64,000 bases of DNA from Thauera sp. (GTDB taxonomy: Bacteria > Pseudomonadota > Gammaproteobacteria > Burkholderiales > Rhodocyclaceae): positions 124,001-188,000 of the forward strand of contig JACKMB010000003.1 of NCBI GenBank assembly GCA_024235615.1, read 5' to 3'. Positions 7,737 to 19,100 of the stretch are shown here, piece after piece. Position 1 is the stretch's first letter, and each line of letters opens with the position of its first letter. The notes under the pieces are model-generated. The model saw nothing but the letters and a program-made list of their open reading frames with translations, searched no databases and was not told the DNA's origin. The position numbers and the translations under genes are program-made.

Positions 7737-9920
7737 ATGAACCCAGCATCGCAAGCGACCCCGAGCGCTCGTCCTGCCCAAGTCTCCTCTCCCGCCGGCA
7801 GCCCCGTGTCCCTCTTTCCGCGTACCCCGCTGCTCGCCGGCAGCGACGTCGAGGCCAAGCGCGCCGAGCTGCTGCAGTACTTCCACGCCACCTTCGACCG
7901 CTACGAGTCGCTGTTCGAGGTGCTCGCCTGTGACGAGGCCTACTACAAGAAACCGATCAGCCTGCGCCACCCGCTGATCTTCTACTTCGGCCACACTGCC
8001 ACCTTCTTCATCAACAAGTTCATGCTCGCCGGCCTGATCGAGCAGCGCATCGACCCGCGCCTCGAGTCCATGTTCGCGGTCGGCGTGGACGAGATGAGCT
8101 GGGACGACCTCGACGACGCGCGCTACGACTGGCCCACCGTGGCCGAGGTCGCTGACTACCGGAACAAGGTGCGCGCGGTGGTCGACCGCGTGATCCGCGA
8201 GACGCCCTTCACGTTGCCGATCGGCTGGAAGGATCCGTTCTGGGCGGTGGTGATGGGCATCGAGCACGAGCGTATCCACCTCGAGACCTCGTCGGTGCTG
8301 ATGCGCCAGCACGCGCTGCAGTACGTCAAGCCGCATCCCGCCTGGCCGCCCTGTACCGAGTACGGCGAGCCGCCGGCCAATGCGCTGGTCGACATCCCCG
8401 CCGGCGTCGTGCAGCTCGGACGCAGCTTCGACGAGCCGATCTATGGCTGGGACAACGAGTACGGCACGCACCGCGCCGAGGTGCCGGCCTTCCAGGCGGC
8501 GCGCTACCTGGTGACCAACCGTGAGTACCTCGGCTTCGTCGAGGCTGGCGGCTACGCCGACGATGCCCTGTGGGACGAGGAGGGCCTGGGCTGGAAGCGT
8601 TACGCGCGCGCCGAGCACCCGACCTTCTGGGTCCCCGACACGGCAGGCTGGAAGCTGCGCCTGATGACCGAAGAAGTGCCGATGCGCTGGGACTGGCCGG
8701 TGGAGGTCAATTGCCTGGAGGCGCGCGCCTTCTGCCGCTGGAAGGCGCGCGAGACCGGGCAGCCGGTGCGCCTGCCGACCGAGGACGAGTGGAACCGCAT
8801 CTACGACCACGTGGGCCTCGCCGACGTGCCGCACGACGCACCCGCCAAGGCCAACCTGCACCTCGACCACTGGGCCTCGAGCTGCCCGGTGACGCGCTTC
8901 GCGCATGGCGAGCTCTTCGACGTGGTCGGCAACGTCTGGCAGTGGTGCGAGACGCCGACCTATCCCTTCGACGGCTTCGACGTGCATCCGATCTACGACG
9001 ACTTCACCACGCCGACCTTCGACGACCGCCACGGCATCATCAAGGGCGGCAGCTGGATCTCGGCGGGCAACGAGTCGCGCCACGCCTCGCGCTACGCCTT
9101 CCGCCGTCACTTCTTCCAGCACGCAGGCTTGCGCTACATCGTCAGCGAGGCGCCGGTGCTCAATCCGGCCTCGACCTACGAGACCGACGCGCTGCTGTCG
9201 CAGTACGCCGAGTTCCACTACGGCGACGAGGCCTTCGGTGTGCCCAACTTCCCGAAGGCGCTCGCCGACATTGCGATCAGCGCCCAGCGCCGCTTCGGCA
9301 ACGGCCAGTTCGGCCGCGCGCTGGATCTGGGCTGCGCCACCGGCCGCGCCAGCTTCGAACTCGCGCGCGCCTTCGAACGCGTGGTCGGCATCGACTTCTC
9401 GGCGCGCTTCATCCAGGCCGGGGTCAAGCTCGCCGAGACCGGCGTGCTGCGCTACACCATGCCCGACGAGGGCGAGCTGGTGACCTACCACGAGCGCCGG
9501 CTCGACGCCCTCGGCCTCGCCGAGACCGCCGGGCGCGTCGAGTTCTGGCAGGGCGACGCCTGCAACCTCAAGGACGTGTTCACCGGCTTCGACCTCATCC
9601 TCGCCGCCAACCTGATCGACCGCCTGTACAGCCCGCGCCGCTTCCTCGCCGACGTGACCCGCCGCCTGAATCCGGGCGGCCTGCTGCTGCTCGCCTCGCC
9701 CTACACCTGGCTGGAAGAGCACACCAAGCGCGAGGAGTGGATCGGCGGCTTCAAGAAGGACGGCGAGTCCTACACCACGCTCGACGGGCTGAAGGACCTG
9801 CTCGCCGCCGACTTCGAGCTGGTGCAGGGGCCGCAGGCGGTGCCCTTCGTGATCCGCGAGACGCGGCGCAAGCACCAGCACACGCTGTCGGAACTGACCA
9901 TCTGGAGAAAGCGCGCATGA
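7737..9920 (+). CDS. ovoA: OvoA, 5-histidylcysteine sulfoxide synthase / mercaptohistidine N-methyltransferase
   Basis: The 727-residue protein makes the first C-S bond of ovothiol A, joining Cys to the imidazole C5 of His using O2 and non-haem iron, and carries the methyltransferase for N-methylation. Visible domains are an N-terminal DinB-like iron-binding domain with the HX3HXE motif (H177, H181, E183 in EHERIHLE), a central formylglycine-generating-enzyme-like domain (about 215-475, with GGSWISAGNESRHASRYAFR), and a C-terminal SAM methyltransferase (LDLGCATG at 529-536). The C-terminal RKHQHTLSELTIW is the OvoA family ending, distinguishing it from EgtB. Start ATG 7737 gives the family length; the upstream GTG extension has no similarity. 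It overlaps the next gene by ATGA. Confidence 0.92.
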   Translation: MNPASQATPSARPAQVSSPAGSPVSLFPRTPLLAGSDVEAKRAELLQYFHATFDRYESLFEVLACDEAYYKKPISLRHPLIFYFGHTATFFINKFMLAGLIEQRIDPRLESMFAVGVDEMSWDDLDDARYDWPTVAEVADYRNKVRAVVDRVIRETPFTLPIGWKDPFWAVVMGIEHERIHLETSSVLMRQHALQYVKPHPAWPPCTEYGEPPANALVDIPAGVVQLGRSFDEPIYGWDNEYGTHRAEVPAFQAARYLVTNREYLGFVEAGGYADDALWDEEGLGWKRYARAEHPTFWVPDTAGWKLRLMTEEVPMRWDWPVEVNCLEARAFCRWKARETGQPVRLPTEDEWNRIYDHVGLADVPHDAPAKANLHLDHWASSCPVTRFAHGELFDVVGNVWQWCETPTYPFDGFDVHPIYDDFTTPTFDDRHGIIKGGSWISAGNESRHASRYAFRRHFFQHAGLRYIVSEAPVLNPASTYETDALLSQYAEFHYGDEAFGVPNFPKALADIAISAQRRFGNGQFGRALDLGCATGRASFELARAFERVVGIDFSARFIQAGVKLAETGVLRYTMPDEGELVTYHERRLDALGLAETAGRVEFWQGDACNLKDVFTGFDLILAANLIDRLYSPRRFLADVTRRLNPGGLLLLASPYTWLEEHTKREEWIGGFKKDGESYTTLDGLKDLLAADFELVQGPQAVPFVIRETRRKHQHTLSELTIWRKRA

Positions 9921-10996
9921 CTCCCATCGACCGCGAAGTCGTGATCGACCGCGCTGCCGGCGCGCTGATGGGCGCCTTCATCGGCGATGCGCTGGCCCTC
10001 GGCCCGCACTGGTACTACGACCTCGACGAGCTGCGTGCCCGCTACGGGTCGTGGATCTCGGACTACACCGCGCCGATGCCCGACCACTACCACGCCGGCA
10101 TGAAGGCGGGCGAATCCTCCCAGGCCGGCATCCTGCTGCGCCTGACGCTGGAGTCGCTCGCCGACTGCGGCGGCTACGACGAGGCCGACTTCTGCCGCCG
10201 CCTGGACGAGGAGCTCTTCCCGCAACTGGATGGCCGCCCGATGCAGGGCCCCGGCGGCTACACCAGCCAGTCGATCCGCGAAGCGTGGCGCAAGCGCGTG
10301 CAGCAGCGCCTGCCCTGGGGCCAGGTCGGCGGCAACGCCGACACCACCGAGGCCGCCGAGCGCACGCTGGCGATCGCGGTGCGCTACGCGCTCGACCCCG
10401 CCGCGCTCGCCGACGCCGTCACCCGCAACACCGTGCTGACGCAAACCGACGGTACCGTGGTGGCGATGACGGTCGCCTTCGGCGCCGTGCTCGGCATGCT
10501 GGTCGAGGGCCACAGGCTCGATGCGGCGATCTCGGCGAAGCTGATGGCACGGGTGAAGTCCGGCGCGCTGCCTTTCCACACGGTGACCGTGGGAAACCTG
10601 CAGGCGCCCAGGCCCGGCGCCACCGAGGCCCCGACCGCCGGCCGCTTTCCGTCGCCCGATGCGCTGCTGACGCAATCCTCGATCGCGCGCGCGGCGCGCG
10701 ACCCCGACGTGCGCATCGAGCCGGCGTGGAAGGTGTCGCTGGTGTATGGCATGCCGTGCGCGGTGTATCACCAGTTCCCGGCCGCTTATTACCTGGCGGC
10801 GCGCTTCGCCGACGACTTCGAGTCGGCGGTGCTGCATGCGGTCAATGGCGGCGGGCAGAATCTGGCGCGCGCGATGCTGACGGGGGCGCTGGTGGGGGCG
10901 CAGGTGGGGCTGAAGGGGATCCCGCGCCGCTTCGTCGATGGACTGGCGGATCACGCCGCGCTGCTCGCGCTGGCCGGGCGGGTCGCGCCGCGGTAG
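9917..10996 (+). CDS. ADP-ribosylglycohydrolase-fold protein lacking canonical Mg ligands
   Basis: The 359-residue protein has the all-helical ADP-ribosylglycohydrolase (DraG/ARH) fold: N-terminal AAGALMGAFIGDALALGPHW matches the family G-x-x-x-G-D-A-L-G segment, and the C-terminal AVNGGGQNLARAMLTGALVGAQVGL is collinear with the family's AVNxGGDTDT block. However, the GGDTDT aspartates are replaced by GGQN, and the TDDT site is replaced by GESS (in MKAGESSQAG). The di-magnesium centre is therefore probably absent. The start ATG overlaps the ovoA stop (ATGA), so the two are translationally coupled. A role in ovothiol metabolism or protection is inferred from this coupling only. Ordinary de-ADP-ribosylation activity is doubtful. 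Confidence 0.75.
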   Translation: MTPIDREVVIDRAAGALMGAFIGDALALGPHWYYDLDELRARYGSWISDYTAPMPDHYHAGMKAGESSQAGILLRLTLESLADCGGYDEADFCRRLDEELFPQLDGRPMQGPGGYTSQSIREAWRKRVQQRLPWGQVGGNADTTEAAERTLAIAVRYALDPAALADAVTRNTVLTQTDGTVVAMTVAFGAVLGMLVEGHRLDAAISAKLMARVKSGALPFHTVTVGNLQAPRPGATEAPTAGRFPSPDALLTQSSIARAARDPDVRIEPAWKVSLVYGMPCAVYHQFPAAYYLAARFADDFESAVLHAVNGGGQNLARAMLTGALVGAQVGLKGIPRRFVDGLADHAALLALAGRVAPR

Positions 10997-11150
10997 CGGG
11001 CTGCACGGTCTCGCGCCGTGGCGTCGAAAGATCCGCTCACGATCTTGCCTGGCTGCGATGAGCCGTCTCCGGCGCCTCGCCTGCGATAATGCAGGCTTCG
11101 AAGCCGGGCGCGCCTCTCCGCCCGCTCGCCGCACCACGAGGACCGCCCCG

Positions 11151-11699
11151 ATGACCCCGCTCCGCGCCACCGCGCTCGCACTCGCCCTGGCCTGCACCGC
11201 GCAGGCCGCCCACGCGCTCGACAACCTCCGCCCCGGCCTGTGGGAATTCCGCTCCACGCGCCTGAGCGTGGCCGGGCTGCCGGACATGTCCGCGCAGATG
11301 GGCATGCTGCAGCAGCACATCAAGGGCCTGCCGGCCGACACCCGGCGCATGCTGGAGCAGCAGATGCAGCAGCGCGGGGTGAGCCTGGGCGCGGACGGCA
11401 GCGTACGCAGCTGCATCACGCCCGAGCAGGCGCGCCAGGACAACATCTTCGCCGGCAAGGTCGAGGGCAACTGCACGCTGACCCGGGTCGAGCGCAGCGG
11501 CAACACGATCCGCGGCAGCCTGAGCTGCACTGATCCGGCCGCCGAGGGCGACTTCCATGCCCGCGTCGAAGGCCCGGAGCACTTCGTCACCCGGGTAAGG
11601 CTCGCCTCGGTGCGCGGCGACCTCGATCTCGAGACCGACGCACGCTGGCTTGCCGCGAGCTGCGGCTCGGCGGGTGCCGCCGCAAAGCCGGCGCGCTGA
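11151..11699 (+). CDS. DUF3617-type periplasmic protein
   Basis: The protein has 182 residues with a signal peptide (MTPLRATALALALACTAQAAHA). The mature N-terminus LDNLRPGLWEFRST is the characteristic opening of DUF3617 proteins (pG.We...), and two conserved cysteines follow in SCITPEQA and NCTLTRVER, with a third in SLSCTDPAA. The central region is Met/Gln-rich (MSAQMGMLQQHIKGL, MLEQQMQQRG). ATG at 11151 has GAGG about 10 bp upstream. The function of the family is unknown. It stands alone, 154 bp after the ADP-ribosylglycohydrolase-like gene. Confidence 0.75.
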   Translation: MTPLRATALALALACTAQAAHALDNLRPGLWEFRSTRLSVAGLPDMSAQMGMLQQHIKGLPADTRRMLEQQMQQRGVSLGADGSVRSCITPEQARQDNIFAGKVEGNCTLTRVERSGNTIRGSLSCTDPAAEGDFHARVEGPEHFVTRVRLASVRGDLDLETDARWLAASCGSAGAAAKPAR

Positions 11700-11854
11700 G
11701 CGCGCGCTCAGGCCGAATTGAGGCCGAGCATCGCCGTCTGCGCGCGAGCGTGACGGATTGCAGCCCTGCGAGACTTTCGAGCTACCCGGTGCGGGCTGTA
11801 TGACGGATGATGCAAAGAGAAGGACGGAGACCCATAGCCAGCGAGCCCAAGACC

Positions 11855-12130
11855 ATGAAAAGCCATCTCGCCGAAGACATCCGCATTGCCAGGCCGCGTT
11901 TTCACCTGCAGACCCGCGACGGCCTCTACGCCCCGATCGCCTTCCTGTTCGTGACCGAACGCATGCGCGACGACATCCTGCACGAGCGCGAGCTGCTGGT
12001 CGCGACCTTGCCGCCCGCCCAGCGCGCACGTCAGCAGAAGCTGTTCGAGCGCTACGACCCGGTGGCGGGCGCGCGCGGTTTCACCGAGCTGCTCGAGCTC
12101 TATCGCTACCCCTTCGCCGGCTCGCATTGA
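11855..12130 (+). CDS. Small conserved hypothetical protein, tandem paralogue A
   Basis: The protein has 91 residues with no signal peptide or membrane segment, beginning MKSHLAEDIRIARPRFHL. It aligns without gaps to the equally long product of 12294-12569, with about 51 of 91 residues identical. Invariant blocks are MKSHLAE, DGLY-PI-FLFV, RMRDDIL-ERE, RQ-KLF and YDP, ending LY-YPF. The predicted structure is mostly helical. No family was recognised. A T-tract hairpin terminator lies 20 bp after its stop, so it is transcribed separately from its paralogue. ATG 11855 was chosen because the homology with the paralogue begins there. Confidence 0.8.
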   Translation: MKSHLAEDIRIARPRFHLQTRDGLYAPIAFLFVTERMRDDILHERELLVATLPPAQRARQQKLFERYDPVAGARGFTELLELYRYPFAGSH

Positions 12131-12149
12131 GCGCCACCGCGCCGTCGTC

Positions 12150-12184
12150 GCTGCGTGCGAAACGCATGCGGCGGGATCTTTTTT
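12150..12184 (+). terminator. Intrinsic terminator after small paralogue A
   Basis: GCTGCGTGCG (12150-12159) pairs with CGCATGCGGC (12163-12172) through an AAA loop, including two G-U pairs. It is followed by GGGATCTTTTTT with the T-run at 12179-12184. Confidence 0.7.
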
Positions 12185-12293
12185 GCGCTTCCATGGTCGT
12201 TCAACGGGGCGCGTCGGCCTTTGGCCCGCGCCCATCGCCTTCTGATCCCGCATGGTGCGGGACAGGCGTCCCTTTCGACCGCACGACGGAGCC

Positions 12294-12569
12294 ATGAAGA
12301 GTCATCTCGCCGAGAACGTCCAGATCGCCCACCCGCGTTATCACCTTTCGTCCGACGACGGCCTGTACCGGCCGATCCCCTTCCTGTTCGTGAGCCCGCG
12401 CATGCGCGACGACATCCTCGACGAGCGCGAGATGCTGCTGTCGGCACAAGCCGCGACGCTGCACGAGCGCCAGCACAAGCTCTTCTCCAGCTACGATCCC
12501 GCGCTCAGCGCCGAGGCCTTCCGCCAGCTGCTGCGCCTGTACGGCTACCCCTTCAACAATCGGCGCTGA
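12294..12569 (+). CDS. Small conserved hypothetical protein, tandem paralogue B
   Basis: The protein has 91 residues, starting MKSHLAENVQIAHPRYHL, and is a tandem duplicate of the product of 11855-12130. Both copies keep the same length and the blocks FLFV and RMRDDIL-ERE, while the region around residues 48-60 has diverged. No domain was recognised. Upstream there is a small hairpin CCCGCA-TGG-TGCGGG (12247-12261) that could affect expression. Retention of two intact copies, each its own unit, suggests that dosage or differential regulation matters. The function is unknown. Confidence 0.8.
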   Translation: MKSHLAENVQIAHPRYHLSSDDGLYRPIPFLFVSPRMRDDILDEREMLLSAQAATLHERQHKLFSSYDPALSAEAFRQLLRLYGYPFNNRR

Positions 12570-12599
12570 AGCCGCCCCGAAAAGCCGCAGGCCGTCCGC

Positions 12600-13460
12600 T
12601 CAGCGCGCGAGCCGCCAGGCATGGCCCTGGCGCTCGCCGGCCTCGAGCGCGCCGGCGAGATTCGGAAAGTCCAGCCCGGTGCGCGCCTGCAGGGCGAGCG
12701 CCTGGCTGCGCATCCAGTTCCAGCGCGGCGCGAAGGCGGGGTCGCGGAAGGCGAGCAGGATGTGGTTGCCGTCCTCGCGCACCGGCATCGCGATCACGCG
12801 CTCGTCGAACACCTCGAGCAGGCGGGCGACGTGGGGCGCGAAGGACTCGCGCGTTCCAGCGAGGTTCATGACCAGCACGCCGCGCCCGCCCAGGTGGCGG
12901 AAGGCATTGGCGTGGAAGTCGGTGTCGAGCAGGGTCTCGGCGACGCCCTCGGCGCCGAAGGCGTCGATCAGCAGCACGTCGCTGCGCGTCTCGGTCTCGC
13001 CCAGCCAGCGCACGCCGTCGGCGTGGAGCACGCGAAAGCGGGCGTCGTCCGCGGGCACGCCGAAATGCCGGCGCAGCGCGATCACGTCGGCGTCGATCTC
13101 CACTACGGTCAGCTCGGCCGCCGGCAGGTGGCGGTGGCAGAAGTTCGCCAGCGAGCCGCCGCCGAGGCCGATCATGCCGATCCGGCGCGGGCGCGGATTG
13201 AACAGCAGGAAGGCCATCATCGCGCGCGCGTAGGCGAGCACGAGCGCGGCCGGGTTGGCGATGTCCATCACGCTCTGCACGTAGCCGAGGCTGAAGTGCA
13301 GCGCACGCAGGCCGCCGTTCTCGAGCACGAAGGGCTTGCCGTAGTCGCCCGCGACCAGGCGGGCGGCGAGCGCGGCGGGGTCGCTGCCGGGCGGCTCGAG
13401 CAGGCGCACCAGGCCGGGCTCGGCGGGGAAGGGGCTGGGGAACTCGAGGAGGCTGTGCAT
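12600..13460 (-). CDS. Spermidine synthase-like methyltransferase-fold protein
   Basis: The protein has 286 residues, starting MHSLLEFPSPFPAEPGL. It has the spermidine-synthase fold: the nucleotide-binding motif IGMIGLGGGSLANF, the acidic end of strand 2 (LTVVEIDADVIALRRHFG), and the D-x-F motif in SDVLLIDAFGAEGVAETLLD. The N-terminal beta-domain is partly degenerate, and the catalytic Asp/Tyr pair of true SpeE could not be confirmed, so an aminopropyl-transfer function is uncertain. It is convergent with small paralogue B (30 bp between the stops) and follows the AgcS symporter gene by 83 bp on the same strand. Confidence 0.7.
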   Translation of the reverse strand: MHSLLEFPSPFPAEPGLVRLLEPPGSDPAALAARLVAGDYGKPFVLENGGLRALHFSLGYVQSVMDIANPAALVLAYARAMMAFLLFNPRPRRIGMIGLGGGSLANFCHRHLPAAELTVVEIDADVIALRRHFGVPADDARFRVLHADGVRWLGETETRSDVLLIDAFGAEGVAETLLDTDFHANAFRHLGGRGVLVMNLAGTRESFAPHVARLLEVFDERVIAMPVREDGNHILLAFRDPAFAPRWNWMRSQALALQARTGLDFPNLAGALEAGERQGHAWRLAR

Positions 13461-13543
13461 CGGATCGGCGGTGGTGCGGCGGGCCCGGTCCGGGACGCTC
13501 GTGGCGTCCGGCCCGGGTGGCGTCGCTGCGGGCGTCTCCAGCC

Positions 13544-14989
<1,446 letters not shown>

Positions 14990-15198
14990 GTTTGGTCTCC
15001 AGCCGCGGGTGGCGGCGTTTCGTCATGAAGCCCGGATCGCGGGCGGGTAAGCGAGGGCGCGATTCTAGCGCGCCGATCGGCGACCGCCGGGTTTTTCGCC
15101 GGTATCATCGCGGCATCGGTCGCCACCACGACACCGCCCGCGGCGTCATGCCAGGGGCGTGACGCCGCGCCGGCGCCGCTCCCGAGTCCAGGATCCGA

Positions 15199-16068
15199 AT
15201 GATGTGCGCTTCCTCTGCATGCGGCTGGCAGGCATGCCTCGCCCGCGGCCTGGCCGCCTTCGCGGTCGTCGTCGCGGCCACTTTCTCCCTGCCCGCCGTG
15301 GCGCTGGAGTTGCCGCGCGAGCGCGCGGTGGCGGGCGGCGTCGCCCTGGTCGAGCTCGGGCCTGCGCTGGTCGCGCCGCAGGCCAGCCTGGATGGCGTGC
15401 CGGTGCTGGTGGCCGGCCGCCCGGGCGGATGGACCGCGGTGGTGGGCATCCCGCTCGAGGCCGCGCCCGGCAGCCTGGAGCTGGAACTGCGCGCAGAAGG
15501 CGAGCCGCCGCGCCGGCTGCCCGTCGCGGTGGGGCCCGTGCGCTACGCCGAGCAGCGCCTGAAGGTGGCGCCGGGCAAGGTGGACCTGTCGCCCGTCGAC
15601 CTCGCCCGCCACGAGCGCGAGCGCCTGCGCTCGGCCGAGATCGTCGCCACCTGGAGCGCCCTCGACCCGGGCAGCCTGCGCATGCTGCAGCCTGTGCCGG
15701 GGCGGCGCTCGGGCTCCTTCGGCCTGCGCCGGGTGTTCAACGATCAGCCGCGCAAGCCGCACGGCGGCATGGACATCGCCGCGCCCACCGGCACCCCGGT
15801 GGTGGCTGCCGCGGCGGGCCGGGTGATCGACACCGGCGACTACTTCTTCAACGGTAACACGGTGTGGATCGACCACGGTCGCGGCCTGCTCACCATGTAC
15901 TGCCATCTCTCCTCGATCGCGGTGAAGGCGGGCGACACCGTGGAGGCGGGCGCGCGCATCGGCGCGGTGGGCGCCACCGGGCGCGTCACCGGCCCGCACC
16001 TGCACTGGTCGGTGATGCTCAATCGCACCATGGTCGATCCGGCGCTCTTCCTCGCCGGTGGAGGCTGA
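15199..16068 (+). CDS. M23-family metallopeptidase (LytM/peptidoglycan endopeptidase type)
   Basis: The protein has 289 residues. The N-terminal hydrophobic segment (LARGLAAFAVVVAATFSLPAVA) is a signal sequence or anchor, so it is exported to the periplasm. The C-terminal half is the peptidase: zinc ligands H188 and D192 in HGGMDIAAPTG, catalytic H236 in CHLSS, and H267/H269 in GPHLHW. All are intact, so activity against peptidoglycan cross-links is expected. The middle region includes a linker and beta domain. A histidine-kinase gene follows 100 bp downstream on the same strand with its own start. Confidence 0.88.
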   Translation: MMCASSACGWQACLARGLAAFAVVVAATFSLPAVALELPRERAVAGGVALVELGPALVAPQASLDGVPVLVAGRPGGWTAVVGIPLEAAPGSLELELRAEGEPPRRLPVAVGPVRYAEQRLKVAPGKVDLSPVDLARHERERLRSAEIVATWSALDPGSLRMLQPVPGRRSGSFGLRRVFNDQPRKPHGGMDIAAPTGTPVVAAAAGRVIDTGDYFFNGNTVWIDHGRGLLTMYCHLSSIAVKAGDTVEAGARIGAVGATGRVTGPHLHWSVMLNRTMVDPALFLAGGG

Positions 16069-16168
16069 ACGGCCCGGTGCGGGTTGCAGCGCGCCTGCCG
16101 CGGCGCAACAATGCCGGCATCCTCTCGCCTGCGCACACCGCCCCGGCTGCGGTCGCGCGCTCCACGCC

Positions 16169-19100
16169 ATGAAACTCGTCTCCGCCGCCGATGCCGCCGA
16201 CCCTGGCCGCCGCCATGCCGGTTGGCGCCTCGCCTTCCCGCTCATCGCCCTCACCGTGCTGGTCGCCGGCGTCGGCGCCTTCGGCTACCGCTCGCTGAGC
16301 GAGGAGATCCGCCGCGAGACGCAGCGCACGCTGGCGGTCATCGCCGAGCAGAAGCGCCAGCACATCGAGGGCTGGCTCGCCGAGGCGCGGGTGGATGCGC
16401 AGATGGTGTTCTCCGGCCATTCGCAGCTCGAGGCCTTGTTCGCCGGCTGGGTGGACGGCGGTCGGCGCGACGAGGTGGCGTACGCGCGCATGCAGGCGCT
16501 CGTCGAGGAACTCGTCCGCCTGCGCGGCTGGCAGGGGCTGGCCCTGATCGATGCGGAGGGCGCGCCCGCGCTCGTGGTCGGCAGCCCGGACCTGTCCACC
16601 CATGCGGAGCGGATCGCCGACGTGCTGCGGCGGCCGCGCGTGGAGTTTGTCGACCTGCACGAGGATGCCCAAGGGCGCACGCACTACGGCGTGCTCGCGC
16701 CGGTGGGCGTGCCGGCGCGCGGCGTGGCCTACCTGAGCTGGGAGGCCGAGGCCGCGCTGTATCCGATGGTCGAGGCCTGGCCGGTGCCGACGCGCAGCGC
16801 CGAGACCTATCTGGTGCGGCGAGATGGCGAGGGGGTGCGCTTCCTGACCCCGCTGCGCCATCAGGCCGGCGCGGCGCTCGCGCTCGAGCGCCCGCTCGCC
16901 ACCCCCGACCTGCCGGCCGCGCGCGCGGCGCTCGGCGAGCGCGGCATCCTCTCCGGCGGGCGCGACTACCGCGGCGTGCCGGTGCTGGCCTACGCCGCTG
17001 CGGTCGAGGGCACGCCCTGGCTGATGCTCGCCGAGATCGACGAGCGCGAGGCCTATGCCGGCATCCGCACGCTGACCTGGGGCATGGGCGTGGTGATGGC
17101 GCTCGGCCTCATGCTGGTGTACTCCGCCGGCTACCTGGTGTGGCGGCGCGACCGCGAGCAGCGCGAGCGCGCCGCGCTGCAGGCGCGCCAGGCCGCCGAG
17201 GCGCGCTTCCGGGTGATCTTCGAGCAGGCGCCGCTGGGGGTGGTGCTGCTCGACCCGCGCACGCGCCGGATCACCGAGGCCAACCCGCGCTTCGCCGAGA
17301 TCGTCGGCCGCGGCGTCGGCGAGCTGGTCGGGGCCGACCCGATGGCGCTCACCCACCCGGACGACGTCGCCGAGAGCCTGCGCCAGCTCGGCCGCCTGGA
17401 CGCCAGGCGCATCGACGGCTACCGCCTGAACAAGCGCTACCTGCGTCCGGACGGCACGCCGGTGTGGGTAAGCCTGGCCTTCGCGCCGGTGCAGGTGGCC
17501 TCGGAGGACGCGCCGCGCTACCTGGGCATCGTCGAGGACATCTCCGCGCGCATCGAGATGGAGGAGCGCCTGCGCCAGGCCTCGGCCGCAGCCGCCGCGG
17601 CCAACGCCGCCAAGAGCGAGTTCCTCGCCCACATGAGCCACGAGATCCGCACGCCGATGAACGCGGTGCTCGGTCTCGCCCAGGTGCTCGAGCGCGAGCC
17701 GCTCGCGCCCGCGCAGCGCGACATGGTCGGGCGCATCCGCGGCGCCGGGCAGTCGCTGCTGGCGATCCTCAACGACGTGCTCGACCTCTCCAAGATCGAG
17801 GCCGGCCAGCTGCGCATCGAGCCGCGGCCCTTCGACCTGCGCGCGCTGCTCGCCAATCTCGACAGCCTGATGGGCCAGGCCGCGCGCGCGAAGGGGCTCG
17901 CGCTGCGCATCGAGCCGCCAGCGCTGCCGCCCGGGCAGCTGCGCGGCGACGGCCTGCGCATCGAGCAGATCCTGATCAACCTGGTCAGCAACGCGATCAA
18001 GTTCACCGAGCGCGGCGAGGTCTCCGTGCGCGTGCGCACGGACGAGGTGGAGGAGGCGCAGCTGCGCGTGCACGCGGAGGTGCGGGACACCGGCATCGGC
18101 ATCGCGCCCGAGGCACAGGCGCGCCTGTTCGCGCCTTTCACCCAGGCCGACGCCGGCATCGCGCGCCGCTTCGGCGGCACCGGGCTCGGCTTGTCGATCT
18201 GCAAGCGCCTGGTCGAGCTCATGGGTGGGGCGATCGGCGTGCGCAGCCAGCCCGGGCTGGGCAGCACCTTCTGGTTCGAGCTGCCGCTCGAGCGGGTCGC
18301 CGGCAGCGAGCCGGCCAGCGCCGCCATCCCGGCGCCCGCAGCAGCGTCCGCGTCCGGGTCGCGCCTGGCCGGCATGCACGTGCTGGTGGTGGACGACAGC
18401 GCGATGAACCGCGACCTGGTGCAGCGCGCGCTGGCGCTCGAGGGCGCCGAGGCCACCCTCGCCGCCGACGGCCAGCAGGCGATCGAGCTGCTGCGCAGCC
18501 GGCCGCGGGCCTTCGACGCGGTGTTGATGGACGTGCAGATGCCGGTGCTGGACGGCCTCTCCGCCACTCGCCGCATCCGCGACGAGCTCGGCCTCGCCGC
18601 GCTGCCGGTGATCGCCTTCACCGCCGGCGTGGGCGCGGACCAGCAGGCCGCCGCGCGCGCCGCCGGCGCCGACGACGTGCTGCCCAAGCCGATGGACCTG
18701 GAGCAGATGACGCTGCTGCTGCTGCGCTGGGTGGAGCCGACGGGCTTGCGCGAGGCGACGCCCGCATCCGGCGCGGATGCCGTCCGCGCGATTGCCGCCG
18801 CGGCCATGCCGGTTTTTGCACCCGAGACTGCTCTGCCGGTGCAGGCCGCCGCGGCGGCGTCCGCCACGGCCGGCGACGAGTTTCCCGTGCTGCCCGGCAT
18901 CGAGCGCGAACGCGCGATGCAGCGCCTCGGCAAGGACCGCGACATGTTCCTCGGTCTGCTCGGGCTCTTCATCGAGGACAACGCCGGGGTCGTCGCAGCG
19001 ACCCGCGCCGATCTGGCGTGCGACGAGCGCGAGGCGGCGGCCCGCCGCATGCACACCCTGCGCAGCAACGCCGGCTTCATCTGCGCGCTCGCCATCATGG

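Noticed and set aside
7539-9881. 780-residue minus-strand frame across ovoA
   Set aside because: It is an antisense shadow of a confidently recognised enzyme.
15027-15198. Possible regulatory RNA between the AgcS and M23 genes
   Set aside because: No convincing hairpin with a T-tract or conserved motif was seen; it is probably just promoter sequence.
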